From Candidatus Hydrogenedentota bacterium (GTDB taxonomy: Bacteria; Hydrogenedentota; Hydrogenedentia; Hydrogenedentiales; GCA-2746185): a stretch of 9,110 nucleotides of DNA. The notes under the pieces are model-generated. The model was not told the origin of the DNA. It searched no databases and worked only from the letters and a program-made list of their open reading frames with translations. Made by a program: the position numbers and the translations under genes. Numbering within the stretch: position 1 is the stretch's first letter; each line of letters begins with the position of its first letter. This document shows positions 7,636 to 9,110 of the stretch, in pieces. The stretch is taken from positions 1 through 9,110 of the forward strand of contig DTSJ01000318.1 in the NCBI GenBank assembly GCA_012965445.1. The letters are read 5' to 3'.

Positions 7636-7641
7636 ATTATA
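7636..7641 (-). promoter_or_regulatory. Perfect -10 element (TATAAT) for the CBS-MshEN unit
   Basis: The - strand reads TATAAT here. The predicted transcription start near 7629 gives a leader of about 35 bases to the ATG at 7593. At a 17-base spacing the -35 position reads TCCATA (7659-7664), a poor match to TTGACA. A strong -10 with a weak -35 often means dependence on an activator, which fits the repeated octamers further upstream. Confidence 0.5.
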
Positions 7642-7677
7642 CATCATTTTCACGCTTTTATGGATAATTTTGACGGA

Positions 7678-7719
7678 GCTGCCAATTTAGCGAATCACCG
7701 TGCTGTTTGGCTGCCAAAC
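7678..7719. promoter_or_regulatory. Palindrome and repeated octamer upstream of the CBS promoter
   Basis: GTTTGGC-T-GCCAAAC is a perfect 15-bp palindrome at 7705-7719. The octamer GCTGCCAA inside it (7710-7717) recurs at 7678-7685, exactly 32 bp away, about three helical turns. On the - strand the two copies fall roughly 50 and 80 bp upstream of the predicted transcription start of the CBS gene, where activators bind. The palindrome also lies 25 bp past the glpD stop, but it has no T-run after it, so it is not a typical intrinsic terminator. A regulator-binding role is inference. Confidence 0.4.
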
Positions 7720-7744
7720 CGGACTCGAAACCCTGTATAAACCT

Positions 7745-9110
7745 CTATTCCATCAAATATCCAGAAGCGAGCTCTGCATATGCCTGGACCTGCAACTCTA
7801 CCCAAGCCTCGTCGCAGTCAAGTTCCACTGCCATGATCTGCGCTACGTTGGATGCCGCCTCAATGGAGGCCCGGGCATTAAGCAAGAGACATCGCGAACG
7901 ACGCGCAAGCACATCCTCGACCGTACGCGCCATTTCGTTTCGAACTGCCCAAATAATCTGGGCTGGATTAAGGTTCAGCAACTCGTGAACGCGATCAGCA
8001 TGCGTTGCGGATTCCTCGTAGATCTCGCGAATCTTTATGGCATCGGAACCATAAAACTCAAGTTCGTCGAACTCCTCGGCATGTTGATGGTAACCGTGGA
8101 TATTAAGCTCTTTCGTCGCACAGGCATGATCATCGAGCGAGCCGAGCATCACAGCATGTTCGACTGTGTCCTCGGCCATCTTGCGATACGTCGTCCACTT
8201 GCCTCCCGTGACTGTGAGCAGTCCCGTACGCGATATGCTGATCGTGTGGTCGCGGGAGATAGCAGCCGTGTCCTCATCATCGCCTTCGCTCACCAGTGGT
8301 CGCAGTCCAGCAAACACGCTGAGTACATCAGACGGCTCTGGATCTTCAGTTAGATAGCGTGCCGCGTGCGTCATGATGAATTCAATTTCCTCCGGAAGCG
8401 CGCGGGGTTCAAGAGTCGCCTCCTCCATCGGAGTATCTGTGGTCCCCACCACAACGCAGTCATGCCATGGAATCGCGAAGAGCACCCGTCCGTCATCCGT
8501 ATGCGGAACCATAATGGCAGTGTCTCCGCCCAGAAAGCGGCGAGGAAGCACGACATGGATACCTTGACTCAACGTAACCATTGGTCGAACCGTGGAGTCA
8601 TCCATACGACGCACATTGTCAGTAAATATTCCGGTCGCATTGATGACCACGCGAGCATGAATCTCGTACGATTCCTTCGTTTCCAGATCCTTGAAGCGAA
8701 GCCCTGACACCATTTCATCCTGGTGCAGCAGTTCCGTGACCGGACAGTAATTTAAAACGACGGCACCCTGGTCGACCGCCGTTTGAGCAAGATTGATTGC
8801 CAGCCGCGCATCGTCAAACTGGCCGTCAAAATACTGCACACCGCCCCGAAGCTGATGTGTTTCAATCGTCGGCAGCCGCTCTACGGTTTCCTCCATAGAA
8901 AGGTTTTTCGATGCCCCCAGGCCGTGCTTGCCCGCCAGCATGTCGTACATCCGCAGACCGATGCCGTAGAAAGGTGCCTCCCACCAATCATAATTCGGAA
9001 CGATAAAAGGCAGGTCACGCACCAGATGCGGCGCATTGCGTTTGAGCAGGCCCCTCTCACGCAGAGCTTCCAGCACCAATGAGAGGTTACCCTGCTGAAG
9101 ATAACGCACG
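7745..9110 (-). CDS. glpD: Aerobic-type FAD-dependent glycerol-3-phosphate dehydrogenase, 5' end outside window
   Basis: The protein oxidises sn-glycerol-3-phosphate to dihydroxyacetone phosphate, with FAD as cofactor, and passes electrons to the membrane quinone pool. The 454 visible residues start in the conserved (HGG)VRYLQQGN block; the N-terminal FAD-binding Rossmann GxGxxG lies beyond the right edge, so roughly 60-90 residues are missing. The leading GTG at 9109-9107 is the internal Val of that block, not a start. Seen in order: ALRERGLL (15-22), RGGVQYFDGQFDDARLAI (88-105), VVINATGIFTDNV (154-166), VVVGTTDTPMEE (219-230), VFAGLRPLV (265-273) and TGGKWTTYRKMAEDTVEHA (301-319). A C-terminal DAO_C-type helical domain (about 330-445) contains LNLNPAQIIWAVRNEMARTV. 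All match GlpD well. No other glp gene is visible; glpK, glpF or glpT may lie to the right. Confidence 0.95.
   Translation of the reverse strand, partial: VRYLQQGNLSLVLEALRERGLLKRNAPHLVRDLPFIVPNYDWWEAPFYGIGLRMYDMLAGKHGLGASKNLSMEETVERLPTIETHQLRGGVQYFDGQFDDARLAINLAQTAVDQGAVVLNYCPVTELLHQDEMVSGLRFKDLETKESYEIHARVVINATGIFTDNVRRMDDSTVRPMVTLSQGIHVVLPRRFLGGDTAIMVPHTDDGRVLFAIPWHDCVVVGTTDTPMEEATLEPRALPEEIEFIMTHAARYLTEDPEPSDVLSVFAGLRPLVSEGDDEDTAAISRDHTISISRTGLLTVTGGKWTTYRKMAEDTVEHAVMLGSLDDHACATKELNIHGYHQHAEEFDELEFYGSDAIKIREIYEESATHADRVHELLNLNPAQIIWAVRNEMARTVEDVLARRSRCLLLNARASIEAASNVAQIMAVELDCDEAWVELQVQAYAELASGYLME

Noticed and set aside
7192..7740. A long + strand open frame antisense to the CBS gene (182 codons).
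   Set aside because: Its translation has no family features, while the - strand frame encodes a clear CBS pair.
7700..8353. A + strand open frame of 217 codons antisense to glpD.
   Set aside because: The opposite strand encodes an unmistakable glycerol-3-phosphate dehydrogenase; the antisense product has no recognisable motif.

Overview
The window most likely comes from a member of the Planctomycetota, or a close relative in the PVC group. The main evidence is the pairing at 1046-6557 of a very large protein with cytochrome c, DUF1549 and DUF1553 (PSCyt1/PSCyt2/PSD1) domains and a DUF1501 protein. This gene pair is greatly expanded in planctomycetes and also occurs in some Verrucomicrobia and Lentisphaerae. 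Base composition looks even across the window. No rRNA, tRNA, CRISPR array, insertion sequence or phage gene is visible.

Layout, left half (all + strand): 66-869 is an unrecognised membrane-anchored coiled-coil protein. After a 176-bp gap with a candidate promoter and a palindrome, 1046-5070 encodes a planctomycete cytochrome/DUF1549/DUF1553 protein of about 1341 residues, split into two frames by an apparent one-base loss near 2683. A Tat-exported DUF1501 protein follows at 5115-6557. The pair looks co-transcribed and probably works outside the cytoplasm, but its substrate is unknown.

Layout, right half (all - strand, converging on the left half with 15 bp between stop codons): a glycerol-3-phosphate dehydrogenase gene (glpD) enters from the right edge without its N-terminus and ends at 7745. 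Next come a two-CBS-domain protein (7153-7593) and a stand-alone MshEN-type protein (6573-7067). The 151 bp between glpD and the CBS gene carry a perfect TATAAT -10 element, a 15-bp palindrome and a repeated octamer, so the CBS and MshEN genes probably form a separately controlled two-gene unit.

The points most worth a second look are the frame break in the large cytochrome protein, its tandem cytochrome domains and third CxxCH, the CBS plus MshEN pair as a possible two-ligand (adenine nucleotide and c-di-GMP) sensory module, and the organised upstream region of that pair. No wholly new system can be claimed from the sequence alone.
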